64,000 nucleotides of DNA from Verrucomicrobiia bacterium (GTDB lineage Bacteria > Verrucomicrobiota > Verrucomicrobiia > Limisphaerales > JADLHS01). Of the stretch, positions 10,248 through 18,600 are shown piece by piece. Position 1 is the first letter of the stretch; every line of letters begins with the position of its first letter. Under the pieces are notes generated by a model. That model made no database searches and was not told where the DNA came from. It saw nothing but the letters and a program-made list of their open reading frames with translations. The stretch lies in assembly GCA_011525685.1 (NCBI GenBank), contig WYBW01000124.1, positions 62,001-126,000 on the forward strand. Reading direction: 5' to 3'. A program made the position numbers and the translations under genes.

Positions 10248-10350
10248 GGACGGCGCCGGCAGAGGGCAGCGACGACTGCTCTTTCGTTCTCTTATCCCTG
10301 ACGAAAACGGCGTCCAGGGAGTGCCAGGCTTGTCTTGGGCGACGTTGGAC

Positions 10351-10481
10351 GTGGGACAGGCGTCGCGCCTGTCTCCAACTTCGAAGTAAGCCTCGCCGGG
10401 AAATGATTCCTCAGACCTCGTCCCGGCACAAAAGCGTGATGCAGATGTTTAAGATAGAAACCAGCGAGACGCCTGTCCTAC
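10351..10481. repeat. Pair of inverted short palindromic repeats (GACAGGCG family)
   Basis: Two copies of a palindrome around GACAGGCGTCGCGCCTGTC: 10351-10376 in one direction and a shorter copy at 10464-10481 in the other. They border a stretch with no gene (10382-10463). A third copy is at 13406-13430. The stretch from the sod stop to 10497 (307 bp) holds the terminator and these repeats and nothing else that I can see. The right copy lies 15 bp past the stop of the minus-strand repair gene, so it could also serve as its 3' hairpin. Confidence 0.7.
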
Positions 10482-10496
10482 AGGATGGCCGTGAAA

Positions 10497-11372
10497 TCAC
10501 GCTGCCGCTCTCGCCGCTTCCCAACCCAGAATCGCGCGCTTACGATCCACGCCCCAACGATAGCCGCCCAGCAAACCACTCTCGCGAATCACGCGATGAC
10601 ACGGAATCAGATACGCAATCGCGTTTTGCCCAACGGCGCTGCCGATTGCGCGCGCTGCGCGTGGTGCGCCGATCATTTCTCCCACAGCTTGGTAAGTGGT
10701 CACCGAGCCAGCAGGAATTTTCAGCAGCGCTTGCCAGACCTTGATTTGAAAATTTGTTCCCATGAGCAGCAGGCCCAGCGGGCGTTGCGCAGGCTTGTCC
10801 AGATCAGCAAAAATCCGGGCTGCAACCGGGCCGCAAATCTTGGGACCCTCGCGGACAAGCGCACCGCACCAATGCGCTTTGAGTTCGCGGACGGCTGTGC
10901 GCCCGTCGCCGTTGCCCAGAAAACTGAGCCAACAAACGCCGCGATCCGTCACGCCCAACAGGCAAGAGCCAAATCGGGTTGGGTGAATGCCGTAGCTGAT
11001 TTCAATGCCTCCGCCACGGGACTTGAATTCGCCGGGTGTCACCGCCTCTGCCGACACGAACAAATCGTGCAGCCGTCCCGGGCCGGACAATCCCGAGTCC
11101 AACGCCACCTCAAGTAATCCCTTCGCGTCGCGCAGTTGTTGTTTCGCGTGCTCGACCGTCAGGAACTGCAAAAAGCGCTTGGGGCTGATACCCGCCCAAC
11201 GGGTGAACACGCGCTGGAAGTGGTATTCGCTCATGTGCGTGGCGCGGGCCGCGCGCGACAGGTCCGGCTGCTCTGCGGCGTGCGCACTCAGGAAAGCGAT
11301 GGCCTTCTCGATGCGCCGGTAATCCATCGCGGCTTGGGAGAGAGCGACGGCGTTTGCGCCTGTTTGATGCAT
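10497..11372 (-). CDS. Bifunctional AraC-type HTH / methylated-DNA--protein-cysteine methyltransferase
   Basis: Suicide repair protein removing O6-alkyl groups from guanine, fused to an AraC-type DNA-binding region. Residues about 15-105 form the two helix-turn-helix units (DLSRAARATHMSEYHFQRVF). The rest is an Ogt/Ada-C domain with the alkyl-acceptor PCHRVI and the preceding GTNFQIKVWQALLKIPAG and YQAVGEMIG segments. Unlike E. coli Ada it lacks the N-terminal zinc/Cys methyl-phosphotriester domain, so the usual Ada switch for transcription activation is absent; how it senses damage is unclear. 291 residues, a known reduced form. It lies 69 bp downstream of the ABC-F gene on the same strand. 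Confidence 0.92.
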   Translation of the reverse strand: MHQTGANAVALSQAAMDYRRIEKAIAFLSAHAAEQPDLSRAARATHMSEYHFQRVFTRWAGISPKRFLQFLTVEHAKQQLRDAKGLLEVALDSGLSGPGRLHDLFVSAEAVTPGEFKSRGGGIEISYGIHPTRFGSCLLGVTDRGVCWLSFLGNGDGRTAVRELKAHWCGALVREGPKICGPVAARIFADLDKPAQRPLGLLLMGTNFQIKVWQALLKIPAGSVTTYQAVGEMIGAPRAARAIGSAVGQNAIAYLIPCHRVIRESGLLGGYRWGVDRKRAILGWEAARAAA

Positions 11373-11441
11373 GGAGACAAACTACTTCCAGACTCGCATC
11401 GCGCCCACCCGATTCTTGCGGAGTTTGCCAGGCTGAACGGT

Positions 11442-13361
11442 TCAAACCGTCGCCAACTCACCCGCCGCTGCTTCCCATTCGGCAGTGGCGACCGGCAATC
11501 GCTCGTGAATCTCCAGCAGTTCCCGATTGATCTGCATCGCGCGCCCGCCCGTCGTGTAGGTCTCCGGCTTCTCCAGTTCTGCGGTCAGTTCCCTCTCCCT
11601 CGTTTCCAGTTCCGCGATTTCCGCCTCCAGGACAGTGATGCGTTGTTGGATTTTCTGTCGCTTGCGCGAGCGCTGCTGCCGTTGTTCCGCCTCTAACCTT
11701 TTCAGTTCTTTGCGCGACGCGATAGGGCTGACCTGCCGGTCAGACTGGACGCGTGGCAGTGCGTCGCTGCCAGACGAGGTCAGTGCCGTGCGAGCGCTTT
11801 GCGAAGTCTTGTCGAGGTAATACTGGTAGCCGCCGGTGAAATGCCTTAGTTGCCCGGCTTCCACCCGGACGACGTGATTCGACAGGGCGCGGATGAAATG
11901 CACATCGTGGCTGATGAAAATCAACGTGCCCTCGAATGGCTGCAGCGCTTCGATCAACGCGTCCACGCTGGCGAGGTCCAGGTGCGTGGTGGGCTCATCC
12001 ATCAGCAAGAGATTGGGCGGGTCAAGCAGCAGTTTCACCAGCGCCAGGCGGCTTTTCTCACCACCGCTCAACACGCTGACCGACTTGAATACATCGTCGC
12101 CACGAAACAGGAAACTCCCCAGCACCGTGCGGACAAATTGCTCGGTGACGCGCTGCGGCGTGTCGAGGGCCTCCTCCAGCACGGTTCGTTTCGGATCAAG
12201 CATGGCCGAGCGATGTTGCGCGAAATAGCCGGACCGCGCGTTGTGGCCCAGCTTGCGCACGCCGGCCTGGGGTTCCAGCACGCCGGCCAGCAACTTGAGC
12301 AAGGTGGACTTGCCTGCGCCGTTCGGTCCCACCAGCACGATGCGTTGCCCGCGCTCCGCGACAAAGTTCAGGTTCTCATAGATCAACCTGCTCGCGGGAT
12401 GCTTCACGCTGTCCGAAGGCACTCCCTCTCCCATCGGATGGGTGAGGGCAGGAGTGAGGGAGCTTCCATAACCAAACTTCACGTTCTCCAGTGTGATCAC
12501 CTTCAGCCCGCTGCGTTGGGGTTGCGGAAAGCGAAAGCCCACTGTCGCTTCCGGCCCCTCGGGTGTTTCCACCAGCTCTTCCTTGAGCCGCTCGATTTGC
12601 TTGAGCTTGCTCTGTGCTTGCGTGGCCTTGGTGTTCTTTGCTCGAAAGCGGTCCACGAACAGTTGCAGCCGGTCAATCTCGCGTTGTTGCGCCTTCGCCG
12701 TGGCGACCAACGTGGCTTCGGTGGCCGCGCGTTGCTCGAGATATTGATCGTAGTTGCCGGTGTAACGGAGCAACCGGGACTGGCGCAACTCGGCGACGTG
12801 CGTGCAGAGTTGGTTGAGGAACTCGCGATCGTGGGAGATCAGCAGGATCGCGCCGGGATAACTGCGGAGATAATCCTGAAACCACAAGAGCGTTTCGAGG
12901 TCGAGGTGGTTGGTTGGCTCGTCCAGCATCAACAGGTCCGGCTCTTCGGCCAGCAAGCGCGCCAGATGCGCCCGCATCACCCAGCCGCCCGAAAGTTCGC
13001 GGGCCGGACGATGGAAATCGCCCTGCTTGAATCCGAGGCTGGCGAGAATCTGTTTCGCCTTGGCCACGAATTGTCCGTCGTGCTCGTGTTCGTGCGGCAC
13101 GGCGATGTCCAGGACGAGTTCGTTGCCGGCGGGTTCGCTCTCCTGGGGGAGATAACCAAAACGCGTGCCGCGTATGAAGGAAACCTCGCCTGCGTCCGGC
13201 TGTTCTTGTCCGAGGACAACCTTGAGCAACGTGGTCTTGCCGGCGCCGTTCGGTCCGACCAATCCCACCCGCTCGCCCCGTAGCAAGGTGATCGAAACGT
13301 CGTCGAACAACTTCCGTTCGCCAAAGCGCTTTTGGAGTCCGGCAACCGTCAGCATGGACAT
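11442..13361 (-). CDS. ABC-F family ATP-binding protein (Uup/YheS type)
   Basis: Soluble tandem ATPase of the ABC-F class, which act on ribosomes or in DNA metabolism and have no membrane part. Two cassettes: Walker A GPNGAGKTT then GPNGAGKST; signature LSGGW in the first and LSGGEK in the second; Walker B LLMLDEPTNHLD and LLMDEPTTHLD; and a C-terminal coiled coil rich in Glu/Arg/Lys (about residues 545-635). Two stretches look foreign. About 25 residues at the start of the second cassette (DNA about 12405-12475) come from a CCCTC/GAGGG palindrome. A Ser/Arg stretch just before the coiled coil (DNA about 11730-11810) contains the hairpin GGCAGTGCGTCGCTGCC. Both stay in frame. 639 residues. 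Confidence 0.93.
   Translation of the reverse strand: MSMLTVAGLQKRFGERKLFDDVSITLLRGERVGLVGPNGAGKTTLLKVVLGQEQPDAGEVSFIRGTRFGYLPQESEPAGNELVLDIAVPHEHEHDGQFVAKAKQILASLGFKQGDFHRPARELSGGWVMRAHLARLLAEEPDLLMLDEPTNHLDLETLLWFQDYLRSYPGAILLISHDREFLNQLCTHVAELRQSRLLRYTGNYDQYLEQRAATEATLVATAKAQQREIDRLQLFVDRFRAKNTKATQAQSKLKQIERLKEELVETPEGPEATVGFRFPQPQRSGLKVITLENVKFGYGSSLTPALTHPMGEGVPSDSVKHPASRLIYENLNFVAERGQRIVLVGPNGAGKSTLLKLLAGVLEPQAGVRKLGHNARSGYFAQHRSAMLDPKRTVLEEALDTPQRVTEQFVRTVLGSFLFRGDDVFKSVSVLSGGEKSRLALVKLLLDPPNLLLMDEPTTHLDLASVDALIEALQPFEGTLIFISHDVHFIRALSNHVVRVEAGQLRHFTGGYQYYLDKTSQSARTALTSSGSDALPRVQSDRQVSPIASRKELKRLEAEQRQQRSRKRQKIQQRITVLEAEIAELETRERELTAELEKPETYTTGGRAMQINRELLEIHERLPVATAEWEAAAGELATV
12405..12475. 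repeat. In-frame palindromic repeat inside the ABC-F gene
   Basis: ACTCCCTCTCCC followed by GGTGAGGGCAGGAGTGAGGGAG makes an imperfect fold-back. It encodes extra residues (about LTPALTHPMGEGVP and flanks) between the first strand of the second ATPase cassette and the strand before Walker A, where ABC-F proteins normally have only a few residues. It belongs to the same CCCTCACCC/GGGTGAGGG style as the 196-bp element at 15711-15906. Confidence 0.65.
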
Positions 13362-13405
13362 TAAAGTGAGACAGCGATTCCCGCCTGGCTCAGACTCTGG
13401 AAATT

Positions 13406-13430
13406 GGAGACAGGCGCGACGCCGGTCCTA
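13406..13430. repeat. Short palindromic repeat (GACAGGCG family) at a gene's stop codon
   Basis: GGAGACAGGCGCGACGCCGG then TCCTA, the third copy of the repeat at 10351-10376. Its last three bases are the TAG stop of the minus-strand NIPSNAP gene. Confidence 0.65.
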
Positions 13431-13868
13431 CTTCAGCGGCGAGTAATCCGTCGCCGAGAGGAAGACCACGTCCGCCTTTTCCACGAGCCGGCCGTTCGCT
13501 TCCGATTCGGCCTTGGCTTTCTTCCACTCCGGGTCGTTGACGAAGGCGTCCCAGGATTTCTTGGCGGCCTCGCGGCTTTTGTGGGCCAAAATATAAACCA
13601 GCGTATTTTCCGAACCTTTGTCCTTGTCCTGTGGGATCCAGAACCCGACCAGTTCCATGCCATGCTTCTTGAACAGCTTGCAGGTATGGTCGCGGAAACG
13701 TCGGTTCATGTCCTCGAACTTGCCGGGTGCGGCGTAATAGGTCCGCATTTCGAAACAGCGGGAATCCTTGGCGACGGACGGGCTGGCCGGAGTTGCATCC
13801 TTTTCGGCTGCCGGGAGTGCAAGAGTGGTCGCGATGACGATGAACATTGAAGCGAGCAGTGTTTTCAT
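13428..13868 (-). CDS. Secreted NIPSNAP family protein
   Basis: 146 residues with a Sec leader ([20 protein letters not shown]) and a single ferredoxin-like NIPSNAP domain: [24 protein letters not shown], then [31 protein letters not shown] and the closing strand. NIPSNAP domains are dimeric alpha/beta barrels of unclear function; secreted forms are common in Verrucomicrobiota and Planctomycetes. The stop codon coincides with the edge of a palindromic repeat, so the last residues may be repeat-derived. Monocistronic by position. Confidence 0.9.
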   Translation of the reverse strand: MKTLLASMFIVIATTLALPAAEKDATPASPSVAKDSRCFEMRTYYAAPGKFEDMNRRFRDHTCKLFKKHGMELVGFWIPQDKDKGSENTLVYILAHKSREAAKKSWDAFVNDPEWKKAKAESEANGRLVEKADVVFLSATDYSPLK

Positions 13869-13995
13869 AAGTTGTAGATTTGTTGGTGGCGATGGTCAGG
13901 CATCCGGTTGCTGGCGGCGAGCAAAAATCGCTTCTGCCCGGTGGTGGCGGGCGGTGCGCTGGGTTAAAGCCGGTGCGACCTCGCGATTTCTTGCT

Positions 13996-14208
13996 GGGCG
14001 CATCTCATTTTCTTGCAGGGGGCGCCGAGGCGATGCCGTAGCGCGGACTTCCAGTCTGCCGGGTCGCGGATTGCCAATCCGCAAACGCGGCGAATTCCTG
14101 GCCTGCCACGCCGTGCCTGGGCCCGCCGACTGGAAGTCGGCGATACCGCAGGTGGGGAAACCTGCGCTACGCCAGGAATGCCTGCCTGCAATCAACTGAG
14201 ATGCGCCC
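13996..14208. mobile_element. 213-bp non-autonomous transposable element (MITE-like), copy A
   Basis: Ends are imperfect terminal inverted repeats starting GGGCGCATCTCA on the left and ending TGAGATGCGCCC on the right; similarity continues to TTGCAGG inside. It is flanked by TTTCTTGCT (13987-13995) and TTTGTTGCT (14209-14217), a 9-bp target duplication with one mismatch. The core, 14038-14170, is a string of hairpins between GTAGCGCGG and CTGCGCTAC. Copy B at 34168-34380 is the reverse complement, the same length and nearly identical. It codes for no plausible protein; the frame running through it on the minus strand is repeat translation. The gap 13869-14307 holds only this element and the promoter of the next gene. 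Confidence 0.85.
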
Positions 14209-14307
14209 TTTGTTGCTGGAAACCAGCCTCCGCGCTTGTCATTTGCCGGTCCAGCGGGTATTTGCATCGGGTATCAACACGTAACAACCAGACCAGTAGA
14301 ACGCACC

Positions 14308-15228
14308 ATGCCCAACCCTTGGACCGGAAAAGGCAATCCTTACACCCGCAAGGAAGTCATCGAACGCCTGCGCGCCACGCTGGAGCGCGGGGACGCCATC
14401 ATTGCCGCGGGTGCCGGCACCGGAATCAGCGCCAAGTTCATCGAGCGCGGCGGCGCCGACCTGATCATCATCTACAACTCCGGCCGCTTCCGCATGATGG
14501 GCCACGGCTCGACCTGCGGCATGATGGCCTACGGCGACGCCAACGCCATCGCCATGGAGATCGGTGAATACGAGGTGCTCCCGGTGGTCGAGGAGGTGCC
14601 GGTGATTTGTGGCGTGCATGCCACCGACCCGCGCCGCCGCATGTGGCACTGGCTCGGCAAAGTGAAGGAGATGGGCTTCAGCGGCGTGAACAATTTCCCC
14701 ACCCACACCATCGTGGACGGCCACTTTCGCGGTGTGCTCGAAGAAACCGGCATGAGCGTGCGCAAGGAATACGAAATGGTTTCGCTCGCGCGGCGGATGG
14801 ATTTGTTTTCCATCGTCTATGTGGGTTCGGCGGAGGAAGCGGTCGAAATGGCCAAGGCGGGCGCGGATGCGATCATCGCGCACGTCGGCACGACCGTGGG
14901 CGGTTCGATCGGGGTGAAGAAAGCCGTGGTCACCTGGGAATTTACGCTCAAGCGGACGCAGGAAATCATTCAAGCCGCAGGCCGGGTGCGGAAGGACATC
15001 CTCTTCCTCTGCCACGGCGGTCCGATCAACACGCCCGCGGACGCGGAGCGTGTTTTGAAAAACACGGATGCCGTCGGCTTCGTCGGCGCCAGCTCGCTGG
15101 AACGGATGGGAGTGGAGGCCTCGCTGACCAACCTCACGCGCGAGTTCAAGAAGTTGAAAGCGCCGGCAGCGAAGGCGTTTGGCAAAAAGCGGCGTCCAGC
15201 CGCCGCACTCCAAAGCCTGCGGCGATAA
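14308..15228 (+). CDS. Phosphoenolpyruvate hydrolase family TIM-barrel protein (Tm-1 C-terminal domain homologue)
   Basis: 306 residues, single TIM barrel of the PEP_hydrolase/TIM_br_sig_trns family, which corresponds to the C-terminal half of the plant Tm-1 protein. Recognisable segments are GDAIIAAGAGTGISAKFIERGGADLI, the IYNSGRFRMMGHGS loop, FPTHTIVDGHFR, GADAIIAHVGTTVGG and LFLCHGGPINTPADAE. The ATG at 14308 starts the family N-terminus MPNPWTGKGNPY. It is first in a plus-strand run with a cupin, the ThuA giant and UPF0261, at gaps of about 20, 20 and 300 bp. The last 14 or so residues (KKRRPAAALQSLRR) are encoded by a GCGGC/GCCGC palindrome and look added by a repeat. Substrate is not known. 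Confidence 0.88.
   Translation: MPNPWTGKGNPYTRKEVIERLRATLERGDAIIAAGAGTGISAKFIERGGADLIIIYNSGRFRMMGHGSTCGMMAYGDANAIAMEIGEYEVLPVVEEVPVICGVHATDPRRRMWHWLGKVKEMGFSGVNNFPTHTIVDGHFRGVLEETGMSVRKEYEMVSLARRMDLFSIVYVGSAEEAVEMAKAGADAIIAHVGTTVGGSIGVKKAVVTWEFTLKRTQEIIQAAGRVRKDILFLCHGGPINTPADAERVLKNTDAVGFVGASSLERMGVEASLTNLTREFKKLKAPAAKAFGKKRRPAAALQSLRR
15185..15224. repeat. TTGGAGTGCGG-family palindromic repeat forming the 3' end of a gene
   Basis: AAGCGGCGTCCAGCCGCCGC followed by ACTCCAAAGCC. It has the same core as the repeats at 21123-21290 and 45887-45960 (reverse TTGGAGTGCGGCGGC). Here it supplies the last codons of the TIM-barrel protein. Confidence 0.7.
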
Positions 15229-15245
15229 TCATCCCATCTCTTGAT

Positions 15246-15677
15246 ATGACAATTGACCAACGCCGCTTCGTCACCGCCGCCGAGAAGGTGGATTTCCTCT
15301 CCCCCTGGACATTGGAAGAGTGGCTCTGTCGCTCCGACGTTGTGCCGAACAAGGAACTGCTCATGGTTCGGGCCAACATGGAAGCCGGCCGTTCGCATCC
15401 TTTTCACACGCATCCGACCCGCGAGGAGATCATCTACGTGCTGTCGGGGCGCGCGGAGCAATGGATCGGGCAGGATCATCGCATCCTCGGTCCGGGCGAG
15501 ATGGTGTTAATTCCGAAGGGCGAGGTTCACGGAACTTACAACCCGTTCCGGGAGCGACTCGTTTTTCTCGCCATCCTCGCGCCGGCCAACGCACCCGAAC
15601 CGGGCATCGTGGACGTTTCCACTGAAGAGCCGTGGGCTTCGCTGCGTCAGAAGCACGGATTGCCAAACTGCAAATAG
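15246..15677 (+). CDS. Cupin domain protein
   Basis: 143 residues, one beta-barrel cupin_2 domain. The metal-binding motif is HPFHTHPTREEIIYVLSG, followed by the second motif around GPGEMVLIPKGEVHGTYN. There is no leader, so it is cytoplasmic. It starts 17 bp after the TIM-barrel gene and ends 21 bp before the frame of the ThuA giant, so co-transcription is likely. Likely a small isomerase or a sensor of a sugar or acid derivative; the sequence does not fix the ligand. The reading frame runs upstream through the previous gene, but ATG 15246 fits the domain border. Confidence 0.88.
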   Translation: MTIDQRRFVTAAEKVDFLSPWTLEEWLCRSDVVPNKELLMVRANMEAGRSHPFHTHPTREEIIYVLSGRAEQWIGQDHRILGPGEMVLIPKGEVHGTYNPFRERLVFLAILAPANAPEPGIVDVSTEEPWASLRQKHGLPNCK

Positions 15678-15698
15678 ACGCGTCTGGATTGAATTTTT

Positions 15699-18600
15699 AT
15701 GATCAACACTCGCCCTCACCCCGGCGTTCTCCCCCAAGCAGAGGGAGAATTGTTCGCCGTCACCTCGCCTTGCAACGCTTCGGGTCGCTCGAAGGTCGCC
15801 TGCTTCAAGCAGCCGATTCGCAGCCGGATGCACCAAGGCCGTGCAAGAGCTTGTACCGCACGACTACCACCCCCTCTCCCCGGGGGAGAGGGCCGGGGTG
15901 AGGGCGAGCGTCAACACAGATCTCAAAGCCGATTAGTCCAGACCGCGTGGCGTTTGTTGCTCTTAATGGTGCTGCTCGCAACATTCACCACTCACGCCGT
16001 CGAGCCGCTCCGCGTTTTCATCCGGAGCGGTCCGAAGACCCACGGGCCGGGTCAGCATGATCACCCGCGTTTCCTGCGCGAGTGGACCCAACTGCTCAAC
16101 GAGCGCGGTCTGAGGGCGCAGGGAGCGAACGAGTTCCCCGGGTCCGCGCAGCTCGATCAGACCGATGTGCTGATCATTCACGCGCCGGACGGCATGAAGA
16201 TCGTCGGCGAGGACCGTGAAGCACTGGAAAAATTCCTCCAACGCGGCGGTGGAATGGTGGTGATCCATGCGGGCGTGGTGGGCGGGGATCAACACGCCTG
16301 GGTCAGGAAAGTCATCGGCGGCGCCTGGCGCTGGGCGTCACCGGACCTGCCGCGCGAACGAGCGACGAAGTACCTCGAAGGTGAAGTCGGTCTTTGTTGG
16401 CTGGACACCGAGCATCCCATCAGCCGCCAAATGTCCAACTGGGACTGGAAAGACGAAATCTACTACGACATGGACATGTCACCGGAAGTTGGCGTGCTGG
16501 CCGCGAGCTTTCATAATGTCCACATCATCGCGCCACAAATTTGGACTTATGAGAAAACCATGGACGGTGGCACGACACCTTACCGCGCGTTCGTCAGTCT
16601 GCCCGGGCACGAATACGTTTCGTTCAACACGCCGCAATATCGCACCGTATTGCTGCGCGGGATTGCCTGGGCCGGCAAACGGGCCAACGTGGATGAATTC
16701 TGCAAGCCGGATGAACTGGCCTCGCTCCGTTATCCGCCCGGCGGGCCTCGGCCCGCGGCGGAAGCGCTGAAGACCTTCGAGTTGCATCCCGAGTTCAACG
16801 TCACGCTGGCAGCCGACGAAAATCTGGCCGAAAAAATCATGTCGCTGGATTGGGATCCGCGGGGCCGCCTCTGGGTGGTGGAGACACCCGAGTATCCCGG
16901 TGGTCGCGACGTGCATCGCAACGATGCCCGCATCGCTCCGTGGCGGACTCGCGAGCCGGACAAGTTTCCGGCGGGTCGCAAGGAGCCGCGACCGCCCCGC
17001 GACCGGGTTTCCATCCTCGAGGACACCGACGGCGACGGCATCATGGACAAGAAGACGGTCTTTGCCGACGAACTGGAACTGCCCACCTCGCTCGTGTTCT
17101 ACAAGGACGGGGTGATCGTCTCGCAGGCGCCGGACATCCTGTGGATTCGCGATACCGACGGCGACGGCAAGGCCGACAAGCGAGAAGTGCTGTTCACCGG
17201 CTGGGGCACGTTTGACACCCACGCCGTCATCAGCAACCTCCGTTGGGGGCCGGACGGCTGGGTTTATGGCAGTGTCGGTTACAGCGCCGGTGACGTGACC
17301 TCCGGCGACGGCACCAGGAAGTTTGGCCGCATCACGGCGGGCCTGTATCGCTTCCGCCCGGATGGTTCGGCGCTCGAGCAGTTTGCCTCCGGCTCGTGCA
17401 ACACCTGGGGCTGCGAAGTGGCGCCGGACGGCGAAATCTTCTTCTCCACCGCCACCTGTGGCGAGCCAATCCTTCACGTCGTGTTGCCGGAGAGAATTGT
17501 CAGCCGCGCCGGCATGCCCGGTGTGCGCGCCGTCAAACCCATCATCGAGGAAAACAAGGTATTCCCGGCGCGCCAGGAAACCCGGCAGCCCTACCTGCAG
17601 ATTGACTGGGTCGGCGCCTGGACGGCGGCCTCGGGTTCCACCATCTACGACGGCGGGGCCTGGCCTGAGAAGTGGCAGGGACCGTCCTGGTCGTTCTTTC
17701 TGCACGAACCCACCGTCTGGCTGACGCATCATGAGTTTCTTGACCCCGCCGGCGTGAGCTATCAAGGCCGGCGTGAAGCAGGCCGTCAGCAGAAACACTT
17801 TCTGGCCAGCACGGACTATTGGTTCAAGCCGATCCACAGTCGTGTCGGACCGGACGGCGCGTTGTATCTCGTGGATTTTTACAACCAAATCGCCGTTCAC
17901 AATGACACGCGCGGACCGCCGCACGGCGCGCGCAATGCCGCCACCCGGCCCGACCGGGATCATCACTTCACGCGACTGTACCGCATTCAGCACAAGGAGG
18001 CGCGACGGTTGCTCCCGTTTGAACTGAGCAAGGACAAACCCCAGCGCCTCGTCGCGATGCTGGATCATCCGAACGGCTGGGTGCGCGCCACGGCCAACCG
18101 ATTGCTCAGTGAGGGGGCTGGCCGTTCGGTGCCGGAACTCCTCCGCACCCAGGCCGGCCGGGGAAGCACAACCTATGGGCGGATGCAGGCGCTCTGGGTT
18201 TTGCACAACCTGGACCTGCTCGAACCGGAACTGCTGCTCGCAGCGGCGCAGGATTCGGATGCGGTGATCCGGAAGAACGCCATGCGCATCGCGGCAGACC
18301 GTGACCACAGCGCGAACGAACCCCCACCGGGGCTGGTGCGGGCCCTGCTCGCCGACCCGGATCAACGCGTCCGCATAAACGCGCTGATCGCCGGCACCAG
18401 CCTCCCGCCCACGCGCGAACTGGCCGAGGCGCTCGTCGAGGCGTGGCCCACGTTCCAGGATCGTCACCTCGAGGCGGCCGCGCTGGCCATCACGGCCCGC
18501 GACCCGCTGCTCTATCTCGACGCGGCACTCGATGCGGGAAATCCGACGCCGCTCTCCGGAATGGTGACCCAACTCGCCCGTCAAGTCGGCAATCAGAACA

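Noticed and set aside
13896-14267. Minus-strand frame of 123 codons that resembles the plus-strand frame 34124-34654, as if they were paralogous small proteins
   Set aside because: Both are translations of the two copies of the 213-bp element; similarity is explained by the repeat. Such frames are likely to appear as spurious conserved hypothetical proteins.
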